Shown here piece after piece: positions 36,032-45,394 of a stretch of 64,000 nt of DNA; position 1 is the first letter of the stretch, and every line of letters begins with the position of its first letter. The DNA is taken from assembly GCA_947497985.1 (NCBI GenBank), contig CANMIX010000009.1:124001-188000 (forward strand), written 5' to 3'. The DNA is from an uncultured Paracoccaceae bacterium (GTDB lineage: Bacteria > Pseudomonadota > Alphaproteobacteria > Rhodobacterales > Rhodobacteraceae). The notes below the pieces were generated by a model. That model did no database searches and was not told the DNA's origin. It saw nothing but the letters and a program-made list of their open reading frames with translations. The translations under genes were made by a program, and so were the position numbers.

Positions 36032-37606
36032 CTAGCGCGCGTAGCCTGCACCGTCAGAGCGCGGATCGGTTGCGGCTTCGACCAATCCATCCGCGTGGCG
36101 CACCACAGCCCCCGCCTGCCCCATGACCCCGTGATGGGGCAGCATGATTTCCAGATCATGCCCCGCCGCGCGCAGGGCGTCGATCAGCTCGGGACCAAAG
36201 TCTTCTTCCACTTTCAAGGTCGTAGACTCCTCCCCCCAGGATTTTCCCAGCAGCCAACGCGGCGCGGTGATCGCCTGTTGCAGCGGCATGTCAAACCCGG
36301 CATAGCGCGTGAAAATCGCCGCCTGCGTCTGCGGCTGCCCCTCACCGCCCTGGGTGCCATAGGCCATGACGCGCCCATCCTTCAGCTCGGCCAAAGCAGG
36401 GTTCAACGTGTGAAACGGCACCTTACCGGGGGCAAGCTGATTGACGCCCGGCGTCAAGGTGAAGTCAGCGCCGCGGTTTTGGAACAGAACACCGGTGGTG
36501 GGACAGGTCAGCCCGGAGCCAAACTCCCAAAAGATCGACTGGATAAAGCTGACAACCGTGCCATCCGCATCGGCCGCGCCCATCCAGATCGTGTCGCCTG
36601 GCTGTGCGACTTCGGGCCAGGGCATGGCTTTGGTCATATCAATTTCAGCGGCAAGCGCATCCAACCGGTCAGCCGACAAGAGGTCCTGTGCCGCCAGCCG
36701 CATCGCGGCGGGATCACCCAGTTCAGCATTGCGTACCCGATAGGCCCGTTTGATCGCCTCAACCGCGCCATGGATATGGGCAAACCCCTCGCCTTCGGTG
36801 ACGCCGAGCCGTTCAAAGATGCCCAAGATGGCCAATGACGCCATGCCTTGGGTCGGCGGTTGGGTATTGTAAAGACGACCCCATTTGGTGTCCAGCGTCA
36901 GCGGGGTGGCCAATTTGGGTTGATAGGCAGACAGGTCACCGACCCGTAACGGGCTGCCCGTTTCCTCAAGGAACCCCGCCATGGCATGGGCGATCTCCCC
37001 TTCGTAGAAACAGCGCACACCCTCCTTGCCGATCATTTCTAGCGATGCGGCAAGCGCGGGTTGTTTCAGCATCGCGCCTGTTTTCGGCGCCTGACCGTTC
37101 ACCAGAAACACGTCGCCAAACCCCGGCACGTCATGCAGCTGGTCCAGCTTTTCCGCCGCCAACCCCGCTTGGTGGCGACTGGTTGCAACGCCGTCACGCG
37201 CCAGTTTCACAGCAGGTGCCACCAGATCCGCCAAGGGGATATGCCCCTTTGGCAACAGATCCAGAGCGGCTTGCCAACTGCCCACCGCGCCAGGAACCGT
37301 CAGCGCAGCCTTTGCCCCCCGACTGGGGATCGCGTCAAAGTTTGTATACCATTCAGGGGTTGCCAATTCGGCCGCAGCCCCACACCCCATGATCGAGACC
37401 GGCGCTTGCCCTGGGCGTTTCACCACCCAGAACGCATCGCCGCCGATACCGTTCATATGGGGATAAACCACTGAAATTGCTGCAGCAGCGGCAACCATAG
37501 CCTCAATTGCAGAGCCCCCGGCCTCCATCACTTCGGCGCCAACCTTGGTGGCAACCCGGTGAGGAGCAGTCATTGCGTGCTGACGTCCCAACGCAGTTTC
37601 GATCAT
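36032..37606 (-). CDS. Gamma-glutamyltransferase-family hydrolase (HpxW/oxamate amidohydrolase-like)
   Basis: A 524-residue Ntn-hydrolase that should self-cleave to expose a catalytic threonine, probably Thr339 in QPGDTIWMGAADADGTVV. There is no signal peptide, unlike classical periplasmic GGT. Some cytoplasmic GGT-like proteins (HpxW) are amidohydrolases of ureide breakdown. The deacetylase-like neighbour also belongs to a ureide-hydrolase-like branch, so amide or ureide catabolism is a plausible joint role. ATG 37606 lies 11 bases after a perfect operator palindrome. Convergent with the deacetylase. Confidence 0.83.
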   Translation of the reverse strand: MIETALGRQHAMTAPHRVATKVGAEVMEAGGSAIEAMVAAAAAISVVYPHMNGIGGDAFWVVKRPGQAPVSIMGCGAAAELATPEWYTNFDAIPSRGAKAALTVPGAVGSWQAALDLLPKGHIPLADLVAPAVKLARDGVATSRHQAGLAAEKLDQLHDVPGFGDVFLVNGQAPKTGAMLKQPALAASLEMIGKEGVRCFYEGEIAHAMAGFLEETGSPLRVGDLSAYQPKLATPLTLDTKWGRLYNTQPPTQGMASLAILGIFERLGVTEGEGFAHIHGAVEAIKRAYRVRNAELGDPAAMRLAAQDLLSADRLDALAAEIDMTKAMPWPEVAQPGDTIWMGAADADGTVVSFIQSIFWEFGSGLTCPTTGVLFQNRGADFTLTPGVNQLAPGKVPFHTLNPALAELKDGRVMAYGTQGGEGQPQTQAAIFTRYAGFDMPLQQAITAPRWLLGKSWGEESTTLKVEEDFGPELIDALRAAGHDLEIMLPHHGVMGQAGAVVRHADGLVEAATDPRSDGAGYAR

Positions 37607-37617
37607 AGCGAGCCTCG

Positions 37618-37631
37618 CTTTGTATACAAAG
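37618..37631. promoter_or_regulatory. Perfect 14-bp palindrome CTTTGTATACAAAG before the GGT-like gene
   Basis: A fully symmetric site ending 11 bases before the ATG of the GGT-like gene. Its core matches the sites at 34915, 34977 and 35106, so all three structural transcripts of this island share one motif. It fits binding by an FCD-type GntR dimer. Confidence 0.75.
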
Positions 37632-37746
37632 TTAAGCCTGTGTTTCCCGTCGAACACCGAATGTCAAGCGCTGGAACAACCCGCGCACATCACAAATGGG
37701 CCGGTGTGTGCGGATTGAGCGGGCGTGGCCGCGCGACGTCGGAAAG

Positions 37747-39240
37747 CTAGCCGCTGTAGACAGCATCCCAACGTTCGATCAATTTCTGTTGCAGATCTTT
37801 TGCCTTGCCGTTCCAGCTTCGCGCCCCTTGTGGGCGCTCCCGCTCTGCCCGCGTGAGAGCTGCGCGCGCGCCCTCGTCAGCGGAGAATATCGCAAAAGCA
37901 AGCTCGGTCCCGTCGGCAGCGGTCATAAACCCGCCAAGGCCCGATACAAAATTCAACGTGCCGGTTTTCGCGGTGACTTTAATCCGGTGGTTCTTAATCA
38001 CGCGGCGGTTGGCATCGCGCAGGGGAAAGTCTTTGAGCAACGGTTTCAATTGCCCAGTGCGATGCGCCGCAATAAGGGCTGCGACCAGATCAGTCGGGGC
38101 CATCTTGGACTTCGAACCCAGTCCGGAGTGGTCGACCAGTTTGCTGCGTTTCATACCGTATTTGTCGGCGGCCCAACGGCTCATGACATCGCCAGACTGG
38201 GCTAGTGTTTTGGCAGACACGCCGCGCGCGCGGGTTGCGGACAGGCCGATCATTTCCGCCATCAGATTGTTGGAGAAGCGCAGCATCGCTTTCAACATGA
38301 CGGACAAAGGGGGACTTTGATGGACTGCAATCACCTGCCCGCGCGGCGCGTGCTTCGCTTGTTTTGCAGCGCCCAGGACAACCCCCTGCGCGCGCGCCAT
38401 GGTCCGAAACACATCCGCCGCATAGGCCGCTGGTTTGCGCACTGGCAACCAACGCGAGCCTCCATTGCCCAGCGCACCGCGTGCAACGGTCCAATGATCT
38501 GCGCCACCTTTATCTGCATAAGTGTAAACCGGCACACTGCGCTGCGCGATTTGCATCCGCGCCATAGAGACTGCTGGGCGATACCGTTCAGTTCGGGCGT
38601 CCATCGACACGTTCCAGTCGCTGCCGCCGCGCTTCCACTCGAAATGAACCCGATTGAAATTCAAGGCAATGCCTGAAATTGCCGGACTGTAGCCCACGTG
38701 ATCTGGCTGGCCTGGATCGATCGTCTTGATCGTCGGCAAGGCCCCATCCCAGATCCGAAAATCACCGCGCACCTCGCGAATGCCCGCCTCTTTCAAACGG
38801 CGCGCCATTTGCGCCAGATGATCGGTGGTCAGCATACTGTCACCACCACCAGACAGAACCAGATCGCCTTGCAGCACGCCGCCCGATACGGGCCCTGTCG
38901 CCACCAGCTCTGTCGAAAAGCGGTGATTGGCCCCAAGCGTGTCCAGCGCATAAAGCGCTGTCACCGCTTTGGCGACACTTGCCGGTGGCAAGGTGGATGC
39001 GCCGCCCGCTTCTTCCAGCAGTTCACCAGTGGAGACATCGGCGACCGCGCAGACCACTTTGCCCGACAAGCCCGCCCGGGCCAAAACGCCTGGCAGGCCG
39101 CCATTTGCGGTCGCACTGATCGGCCCCCCGCCTGCACGCGCCAAGGGGCGCAGCGACACAAGTGGTGCATTGGCCTGTGCGACCCCGGTGGCAACGCCGG
39201 ACATCAGCCCGGACAAAAGGAAAGAACGGCGGTTCATCAT
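37747..39240 (-). CDS. dacB: D-alanyl-D-alanine carboxypeptidase/endopeptidase (PBP4 family)
   Basis: A 497-residue exported peptidoglycan hydrolase of the DacB/PBP4 type (family S13). The three active-site motifs are visible: SVAK (PPASVAKAVT), SNN (LRFSNNLMAEM) and KTG (TAKTGTLNF). The N-terminus has an RRSFLLSGL signal suggesting Tat or Sec export. It trims or cuts peptide cross-links in the periplasm. Confidence 0.95.
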   Translation of the reverse strand: MMNRRSFLLSGLMSGVATGVAQANAPLVSLRPLARAGGGPISATANGGLPGVLARAGLSGKVVCAVADVSTGELLEEAGGASTLPPASVAKAVTALYALDTLGANHRFSTELVATGPVSGGVLQGDLVLSGGGDSMLTTDHLAQMARRLKEAGIREVRGDFRIWDGALPTIKTIDPGQPDHVGYSPAISGIALNFNRVHFEWKRGGSDWNVSMDARTERYRPAVSMARMQIAQRSVPVYTYADKGGADHWTVARGALGNGGSRWLPVRKPAAYAADVFRTMARAQGVVLGAAKQAKHAPRGQVIAVHQSPPLSVMLKAMLRFSNNLMAEMIGLSATRARGVSAKTLAQSGDVMSRWAADKYGMKRSKLVDHSGLGSKSKMAPTDLVAALIAAHRTGQLKPLLKDFPLRDANRRVIKNHRIKVTAKTGTLNFVSGLGGFMTAADGTELAFAIFSADEGARAALTRAERERPQGARSWNGKAKDLQQKLIERWDAVYSG

Positions 39241-39301
39241 CGCTTTGATATTCTGCTAAAATCCTTGCGAAACGACAAACGATCCTGCGCTGATTTACAA
39301 G

Positions 39302-39946
39302 TCACTCTTGCGTTTCTCGCAGCATTTTTTCGGCTTGAGGACGCTCTGTGGCCCAACCGCCGCGCGCACGAATTTCAGAGGACGACAGATCGACCATCGG
39401 GACGTTTATAAAGCACCAGGCAGGTGCTGCGCGTGTTGACAACAGCTGGCTTTGCCGCCCCTTTAACAAAGCGTGGCGATAGATGCGGGCGGCAGGCGAA
39501 AGGCGCGCGCGAATGCGATCTCCGGGACGGGCCAGCACGCCAACGCCCACGGTGTCCAAAATCTCGCGCCACTCTTTCCAGTGGTGGAAATGCACCAGAT
39601 TGTCGGCCCCCATCAGCCAGACAAACTGAACGCCTGGGTGCCGCGCCCGAAGACGGCGCAAGGTTTCAGCCGTGTAGCGCGTGCCCATCTGGGCCTCGAT
39701 ATCGCTGACATGAATGCGTGGATGGGTCAGCAGATCCCGCGCCGCTGCGATACGGCGCGCCATTGCGGCGGGTGCGTGTTCCTTTAACGGGTTTCCGGGA
39801 GATGCCAGCCAGAACAGGTGGTCCAGTCCAAACCGGCGTATCGCCGCTTCGCTGATGGCCACATGCCCGCAATGAGGCGGATCAAAAGATCCCCCCAACA
39901 GGCCGACGGTCTGGCCTGCCCGGATATGCGGCAGCGTTTGTGTCAC
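39302..39946 (-). CDS. nadD: Nicotinate-nucleotide adenylyltransferase
   Basis: A 214-residue NAD-synthesis enzyme that joins nicotinate mononucleotide to AMP. The nucleotidyltransferase motif [12 protein letters not shown] is near the N-terminus and [10 protein letters not shown] near the end corresponds to the ISSTxIR motif. GTG 39946 gives the usual length; a TTG at 39982 is possible. It lies 61 bases downstream of dacB on the same strand. Confidence 0.93.
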   Translation of the reverse strand: MTQTLPHIRAGQTVGLLGGSFDPPHCGHVAISEAAIRRFGLDHLFWLASPGNPLKEHAPAAMARRIAAARDLLTHPRIHVSDIEAQMGTRYTAETLRRLRARHPGVQFVWLMGADNLVHFHHWKEWREILDTVGVGVLARPGDRIRARLSPAARIYRHALLKGRQSQLLSTRAAPAWCFINVPMVDLSSSEIRARGGWATERPQAEKMLRETQE

Positions 39947-40063
39947 CCTGGCACTGATGCACAGAAATTCGCGTGGGATCAATCAGAGGCAGATAGAAAA
40001 ATCACCTGCAGCAGGGATATTATTTTAATTGACCAGCATCAACCATTGACGTAAGTCAACGAT

Positions 40064-40939
40064 ATGACACTTGATCCAATAGCCCGCATTCGCCGATTTA
40101 ACCGCGCCGTCACAACCGAAGTTGGCGCGCTCGACACGTCCTTTCTGGGGCGTGGCCGCCCGCTTGGCCATGCCCGCGTCCTGCACGCGATCGGTCATTT
40201 TGGCAGCGACCTTGGGGTAATTCGGCGCTATTTGAACCTCGACAAGGCGGTGCTGAGCCGGGCGTTGAAAGCACTGGAACAGGAAGGGCTCATTCAACTG
40301 GAAACCGACCAGAAAGACGCCCGCAAACGCCACGCCCTTCTGACTGAGGTCGGACGTCACGAGGCGCAGGCCTATGACGCGCTGTCAGATAAACAGGCCC
40401 ACGCGATGTTGGAGCGCCACCCGCGTCCCGATGCGTTGTTGGCGGCGATGGATCTGGTGGCCTCGGCGCTGGCGGCGGAGCGGATGGAGATCCATCTGTG
40501 TGATCCACGCGCGACAGAGGCCGTGTGGTGTTTGCAGGAGTTTTACGCAGAATTAGGTCGCAGATTGGACTGCGGCTTTGACGTCTCTCTCTCGTCCAAT
40601 CCAGAAGCCGTTGACATGATGGCGCCGCGCGGAGCCTTTTATGTCGCCTTTTCCGACGGGCTGCCGCAGGGCTGTGTGGGGCTGAAAGGCACCGACAAAG
40701 GATATGCCGAGATCAAACGCCTGTGGGTCGCCCCCTCCGCACGCGGGTTGGGTCTTGCACGCCGCTTGATGGATCTGTGTGAGGTGACAGCACGCGACCT
40801 TGGCATATCGGTGCTGCGCCTGGACACCAACTCCGCCCTGCCCGAAGCCTCGGCGCTTTATCCAAAACTCGGCTGGACAGAGATCGAGCGGTTCAACGAC
40901 GATCCTTACCCCGATCTCTTTTTCGAAAAAACGCTTTAG
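40064..40939 (+). CDS. MarR-type HTH fused to GNAT acetyltransferase
   Basis: A 291-residue bifunctional protein. Residues 1-130 are a MarR winged helix (LNLDKAVLSRALKALEQEGLIQLETDQKDARKR) and the rest a GNAT domain (RLWVAPSARGLGLARRLMDLCE). Such fusions are a known family of unknown physiological target. It is divergent from nadD and overlaps the DUF1203 gene end by 4 bases. Confidence 0.9.
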   Translation: MTLDPIARIRRFNRAVTTEVGALDTSFLGRGRPLGHARVLHAIGHFGSDLGVIRRYLNLDKAVLSRALKALEQEGLIQLETDQKDARKRHALLTEVGRHEAQAYDALSDKQAHAMLERHPRPDALLAAMDLVASALAAERMEIHLCDPRATEAVWCLQEFYAELGRRLDCGFDVSLSSNPEAVDMMAPRGAFYVAFSDGLPQGCVGLKGTDKGYAEIKRLWVAPSARGLGLARRLMDLCEVTARDLGISVLRLDTNSALPEASALYPKLGWTEIERFNDDPYPDLFFEKTL

Positions 40940-41403
40940 GCGCGGTCAATCCGGGCCGAGAAACAGCCGCGTTGGGCGTAATGGGCGTGGATATAGGCGA
41001 TATCGGGGTCCTCGAACAAACGCCGGATCTGGGGTTCGATTTCGTCACCCGTCGCTAAAACGGCATCTACAATACAGCCCGCGCTGTCAATTCCGCGCAG
41101 TGCCAAGGTTCGACGCTGCATGACCTCTGGCACCACGCCGGTACCGTCATAGGCGGTTGCAGCGCCTTCTTTGACATAGATCGCATGGCGCGACCGGTAG
41201 GGGCTGTCGACCGGCAGGTGTTCGTAGTTCAGCAAGAGCGCGTTTTCGCCCGGGTCTAGATCTACCATGGTGATCCGGTCCGGGCAGGCGTTTGACTCTG
41301 TCACCACATAGCGCTGGATGTTCTGCGCGGCAAGCTCTTCGTCTGAGAGGCCAAAGAGTGGCGCGAATTCGGATGGGTTCAGGCCGGTGATACGAAAGGT
41401 CAT
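40936..41403 (-). CDS. DUF1203 family protein
   Basis: A 155-residue protein. The start MTFRITGLNPSEFAPLFGLSDEELAAQ and the block GENALLLNYEHLPVDSPYRSRHAIYV are characteristic of DUF1203, whose function is unknown. ATG 41403; the frame extends further upstream without support. Convergent with the MarR-GNAT gene. Confidence 0.88.
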   Translation of the reverse strand: MTFRITGLNPSEFAPLFGLSDEELAAQNIQRYVVTESNACPDRITMVDLDPGENALLLNYEHLPVDSPYRSRHAIYVKEGAATAYDGTGVVPEVMQRRTLALRGIDSAGCIVDAVLATGDEIEPQIRRLFEDPDIAYIHAHYAQRGCFSARIDRA

Positions 41404-41554
41404 GGACAGTCTCCTGTGTTGAGGTCTGCTCATGGGTTTAGGGAGGCGGCGGCGGTGGATCAGCCCGGTTCTTGCGGGAAATACGTTGGGGCTGGCCAAG
41501 CCGCTGTGGTCGGGCTTAATCTCCCATGGGTTGATTTTATTTACGGAACACAAG

Positions 41555-42910
41555 ATGAAACGCATTACCGTCCCGGAGCCGGAGATTGAGCTGTATGAAG
41601 ATGGGTTCGAAGGCCACGATATGCTTGGGCGGGCGGAGACAGGTAAAAAGCTGTCTGAGCTGGTTGAGCGGATTGATGAACCCTTGGTGATCGCGCTGGA
41701 TGGCGCGTGGGGTTCGGGCAAGTCTTTCTTTTTGAAATGTTGGGTGGGCGAGCACCTCAAAGAAGAAAAGCATAAGGCAGAGACCGTCTATTTTGACGCT
41801 TTCAAGCATGACTATCTGGATGAACCGTTGATTGGCCTGACCCAAGCAATCGCAGATAGGCTTCCCGCTGACAGCCGCGGACGCAAGTTTATCCAGTCCA
41901 GCAAGAAAGTTGTATCAAAACTCGGCATGCCAGCTTTACGCATCGCAGGCGCAGCGGCCACCGGTGGTGCGACAGAAGTCACAGGAGCAGTACTGGACGG
42001 CGTGATAAAGTCAGGATGGAAAGAAGCTGAGAAAGCCGCGCAAGACTTTTGGAACACCCACACTGCTAAAGCAGCCGCAATGGAACAGTTTCGATCTGCC
42101 CTAGAACAATTGACCAAACCAAACGAAGATAAGGAACCCCAGCAAAAACTGGTAATTGTGGTGGACGAGCTGGACCGCTGCCGCCCGGATTACGCCTTGT
42201 CCCTGCTCGAGATCATCAAACACTTCTTTAACGTCCCCGGCGTGCATTTTGTGTTGGGGGTGAATTTGATGGAGCTGCAGAACAGCGTGAAGGCGCGGTA
42301 TGGGGCTGGGGTAGACTCTGAACGGTATTTACAGAAGTTTATCACACTCAATATGAAACTTGGATGTTTCAAAAACCTCATCATCGATGACGAAACGCCT
42401 ACGATAGGCAAATACTTTGAGCATTGCGCTCAACTAATGGGGCTGGAACATTCACCATTCTATGATCCGGTAAAAAGTTACATTTTCAATATGCAATGGG
42501 AAAGCGATTTTTCCCTGCGAGCACTTCATCGTATGTTGTCTGCTCTTAGGTTAGCCTCTCTGCCAAGCAACCAACTAGGAGACAGTACGAAAGATTACAA
42601 CATAGCACTGGTCTCTGGACTTCTTATTCTGGCAGCATTTGACCCAAAAGCGATCGCATCCGTTAGAAACGAAACCGGCGAAATGTATGAAATCGTATCA
42701 GCTTTAAACCTAGAAGATCCAAGGGATGCTTCGGGGCAAGAATTGACGAATTGGATAGCTTGGGCTGCATGTTTCAACCACCCTGAACTAAGCTATTTTG
42801 TGACCTCGGACGAAAAGGCCAACCACCTTTGCTTAGTTTTCGGCTTGGACCGCGTGCACCACTTGTTGGAAAGCTGCATAGACATATTCGAGCTGACCGA
42901 TGGTGAATAG
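41555..42910 (+). CDS. KAP-family P-loop NTPase
   Basis: A 451-residue protein. Walker A is DGAWGSGKS (residues 49-57) and Walker B is KLVIVVDELDRCRPDYAL (from about 198), the diagnostic KAP pattern. An Ala/Gly-rich stretch at residues 126-148 may be the family membrane insertion or an amphipathic helix. KAP NTPases are membrane-linked and occur sporadically; some take part in phage exclusion (PifA). Base composition becomes clearly AT-richer from about 42330 on than in ettA beside it, a sign of transfer. It is single, with no obvious defence partner. ATG 41555 follows only a weak ribosome site. Confidence 0.85.
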   Translation: MKRITVPEPEIELYEDGFEGHDMLGRAETGKKLSELVERIDEPLVIALDGAWGSGKSFFLKCWVGEHLKEEKHKAETVYFDAFKHDYLDEPLIGLTQAIADRLPADSRGRKFIQSSKKVVSKLGMPALRIAGAAATGGATEVTGAVLDGVIKSGWKEAEKAAQDFWNTHTAKAAAMEQFRSALEQLTKPNEDKEPQQKLVIVVDELDRCRPDYALSLLEIIKHFFNVPGVHFVLGVNLMELQNSVKARYGAGVDSERYLQKFITLNMKLGCFKNLIIDDETPTIGKYFEHCAQLMGLEHSPFYDPVKSYIFNMQWESDFSLRALHRMLSALRLASLPSNQLGDSTKDYNIALVSGLLILAAFDPKAIASVRNETGEMYEIVSALNLEDPRDASGQELTNWIAWAACFNHPELSYFVTSDEKANHLCLVFGLDRVHHLLESCIDIFELTDGE

Positions 42911-43009
42911 TTTTGCCTCAAAGCGATATCTGACAACCCCAATTGCCCCCGCCCCCGCCATCCGCTATCACAGCTGCCAAACAACTTCCCCCCATGACGG
43001 AGCAACCAA

Positions 43010-44677
43010 ATGGCGGCCTATCAATACGTCTACCACATGCAGGGGGTCTCTAAGACCTACCCCGGTGGCAAGAAATGCTTTGAAAACATCCACCTGTCCT
43101 TCCTGCCCGGTGTGAAAATCGGTGTGGTCGGCGTCAACGGCGCTGGTAAATCGACGCTGATGAAGATCATGGCCGGCATGGACAAGGACTTCACCGGTGA
43201 GGCCTGGGCGGCTGAGGGGGCCAAAGTTGGCTATCTGCCGCAGGAGCCGAAGCTGGATGAGAGCCTGAGCGTGCGTGAAAACGTCATGCTGGGCGTCGCC
43301 GAGAAAAAGGCCAAGGTCGACCGGTTCAACCAGATCGCGGTTGAGATGGCAGAAAACTACACCGACGAGCTGATGGAAGAGATGACCGTCCTTCAGGATC
43401 AGATCGACGCAGATAATCTGTGGGATCTGGACAGCCAGGTTGACGTCTCGATGGAAGCGCTGCGCTGCCCGCCGGATGACGCGCCGATCAAGGATCTGTC
43501 GGGCGGTGAACGCCGTCGTGTGGCTCTGTGTAAGCTCCTGTTGGAAGCGCCAGAAATGCTGCTGCTCGATGAACCGACCAACCACCTGGACGCGGAAACC
43601 ATCGCCTGGCTGCAACAGCACCTGATCGACTACAAGGGCACCATCCTTTGTGTGACCCACGACCGTTATTTCCTGGACGATATCACCAGCTGGATCCTGG
43701 AGCTGGATCGCGGCAGCGGCATCCCTTACGAGGGCAACTATTCCAGCTGGTTGGAGCAGAAGTCCAAGCGTCTGGCGCAGGAAGCGCGCGAAGACAAATC
43801 CAAGCAAAAGACGCTGGAGCGCGAACTCGAATGGATGCGTCAGGGTCAAAAGGCCCGTCAGGCGAAATCCAAAGCGCGTATTGCTGCCTATAACGAGATG
43901 GCGTCCCAGTCCGAACGTGAAAAGGTCGGTCGCGCCCAGATCGTTATTCCAAACGGTCCACGTTTGGGCTCCAAAGTGATCGAAGTTGCAGGTCTCAAGA
44001 AAGGCTTTGGCGACGCACTACTGGTCGAGGGGCTGGAATTCTCGCTGCCGCCTGGTGGTATCGTGGGTGTGATCGGCCCCAACGGCGCCGGTAAATCAAC
44101 CCTCTTCAAAATGCTGACCGGTCAGGAACAGCCCGATGAGGGCAGTGTTGAATATGGCGACACCGTGAAACTGTCCTATGTGGATCAGTCGCGCGATGAT
44201 TTGAACGACAATGAAACCGTCTGGGAAGCAATTTCCGGCGGGGCCGAGATCATTGAACTGGGCGACGCGCAGGTCAATTCCCGCGCCTATTGTTCTTCGT
44301 TCAACTTCAAAGGCGGCGATCAGCAGAAACCGCTGAACCTCTTGTCCGGTGGTGAACGTAACCGTGTCCACATGGCGCGCCTGTTGAAAGAGGGCGGCAA
44401 CGTTCTGCTGCTCGACGAACCAACCAACGATCTGGACGTGGAAACGCTGCGAGCGCTCGAAGACGCTCTGGTGGATTTTGCGGGTTGTGCTGTTGTCATC
44501 TCGCACGACCGCTTCTTCCTTGACCGGATCTGCACCCACATTCTGGCGTTCGAAGGCGACGCGCATGTGGAATGGTTCGAAGGCAACTTTGAAGACTATG
44601 AAGAAGACAAGAAACGCCGCCTTGGCCCGGACGCGCTGGAACCCAAGCGTCTGAAGCACAAGAAATTCGTGCGCTGA
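43010..44677 (+). CDS. ettA: Energy-dependent translational throttle protein EttA
   Basis: A 555-residue ABC-F ATPase that binds the ribosomal E site and gates the first elongation step by ATP/ADP ratio. Two nucleotide-binding domains are seen: Walker A GVNGAGKS and GPNGAGKS, signatures LSGGERRRVAL and LSGGERNRVHM, and D-boxes LLLDEPTNHLDAE and LLLDEPTNDLDVE. The linker includes the EttA-type arm. GGAG stands 7 bases before ATG. Confidence 0.96.
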   Translation: MAAYQYVYHMQGVSKTYPGGKKCFENIHLSFLPGVKIGVVGVNGAGKSTLMKIMAGMDKDFTGEAWAAEGAKVGYLPQEPKLDESLSVRENVMLGVAEKKAKVDRFNQIAVEMAENYTDELMEEMTVLQDQIDADNLWDLDSQVDVSMEALRCPPDDAPIKDLSGGERRRVALCKLLLEAPEMLLLDEPTNHLDAETIAWLQQHLIDYKGTILCVTHDRYFLDDITSWILELDRGSGIPYEGNYSSWLEQKSKRLAQEAREDKSKQKTLERELEWMRQGQKARQAKSKARIAAYNEMASQSEREKVGRAQIVIPNGPRLGSKVIEVAGLKKGFGDALLVEGLEFSLPPGGIVGVIGPNGAGKSTLFKMLTGQEQPDEGSVEYGDTVKLSYVDQSRDDLNDNETVWEAISGGAEIIELGDAQVNSRAYCSSFNFKGGDQQKPLNLLSGGERNRVHMARLLKEGGNVLLLDEPTNDLDVETLRALEDALVDFAGCAVVISHDRFFLDRICTHILAFEGDAHVEWFEGNFEDYEEDKKRRLGPDALEPKRLKHKKFVR

Positions 44678-44700
44678 TTTCACACTGAATCCGAAACAAC

Positions 44701-44724
44701 AAAGAGCCCCAATTGGGGCTCTTT
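44701..44724. terminator. Bidirectional palindromic terminator between ettA and pmtA
   Basis: A perfect 24-base palindrome made of AAAGAGCCCCAA and its complement, 23 bases after the ettA stop and 31 bases after the pmtA stop on the other strand. The A-flanks and T-flanks let it work in both directions. Confidence 0.88.
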
Positions 44725-44755
44725 GTACGTTTGCCACTGGGCCATGCAGACGCAG

Positions 44756-45379
44756 TTAGTTGCCGATTTTTTGCAGCACCAAAAAGGTCATCATCCCCAT
44801 CGGCGGCAGCGTTTTCTTTTCGACCACTTTGAGGTTCGGCTGCTTCAGAACGGTGCCGATTTCAAAATCCGAATGCCATCCCAAGAGATTTGCAAAAGGC
44901 GCAGTTAAGCGCTCCACACGGGCCAGCAGGCCAGATTCGGTGGCAAAATGGTTGGTCATCACAATAATACCGCCCGGTTTGCAGACCCGCGCAATCTCGG
45001 CCATGACCTGTTCAGGCTCTGGGACAACCGAGATCATGTGCATCGCGGCCACTGCGTCAAAGGAGTTGTCAGGAAAATCCAATGCGCGCGCGTCCATTTG
45101 CCTGAGCGCTGCGACATGCTCCATCCCCAACTCGTCCACTTTGTCGCGCGCCTTGGCCAGCATCTCTTCGCTGAAATCAATGCCGGTCACCGCCAAATCC
45201 GGTTGGTAAAGAGGCAAGGCCAGACCAGTCCCAACCCCCACCTCCAAGACGGTCGAAACGGGTTCTGCGTTGATATACTCAACTGCGGTGCGCCGCCCGA
45301 CATCTGTTATTACGCCGAATGTCTTGTCATACACAGGTGCCCAACGGGCATACGAGGTCTTGACTGCATTGAGTTCCAA
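44756..45379 (-). CDS. pmtA: Phosphatidylethanolamine N-methyltransferase
   Basis: A 207-residue SAM-dependent methyltransferase with motif I LEVGVGTGLALPLY and later IARVCKPGGIIVMTNHF. It matches the Rhodobacter/Sinorhizobium-type PmtA that methylates PE three times to phosphatidylcholine at the inner membrane. It is the last gene of psd-pssA-pmtA, which gives direct context. Confidence 0.93.
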   Translation of the reverse strand: MELNAVKTSYARWAPVYDKTFGVITDVGRRTAVEYINAEPVSTVLEVGVGTGLALPLYQPDLAVTGIDFSEEMLAKARDKVDELGMEHVAALRQMDARALDFPDNSFDAVAAMHMISVVPEPEQVMAEIARVCKPGGIIVMTNHFATESGLLARVERLTAPFANLLGWHSDFEIGTVLKQPNLKVVEKKTLPPMGMMTFLVLQKIGN

Positions 45380-45394
45380 TGAACGGTCCTTTGG

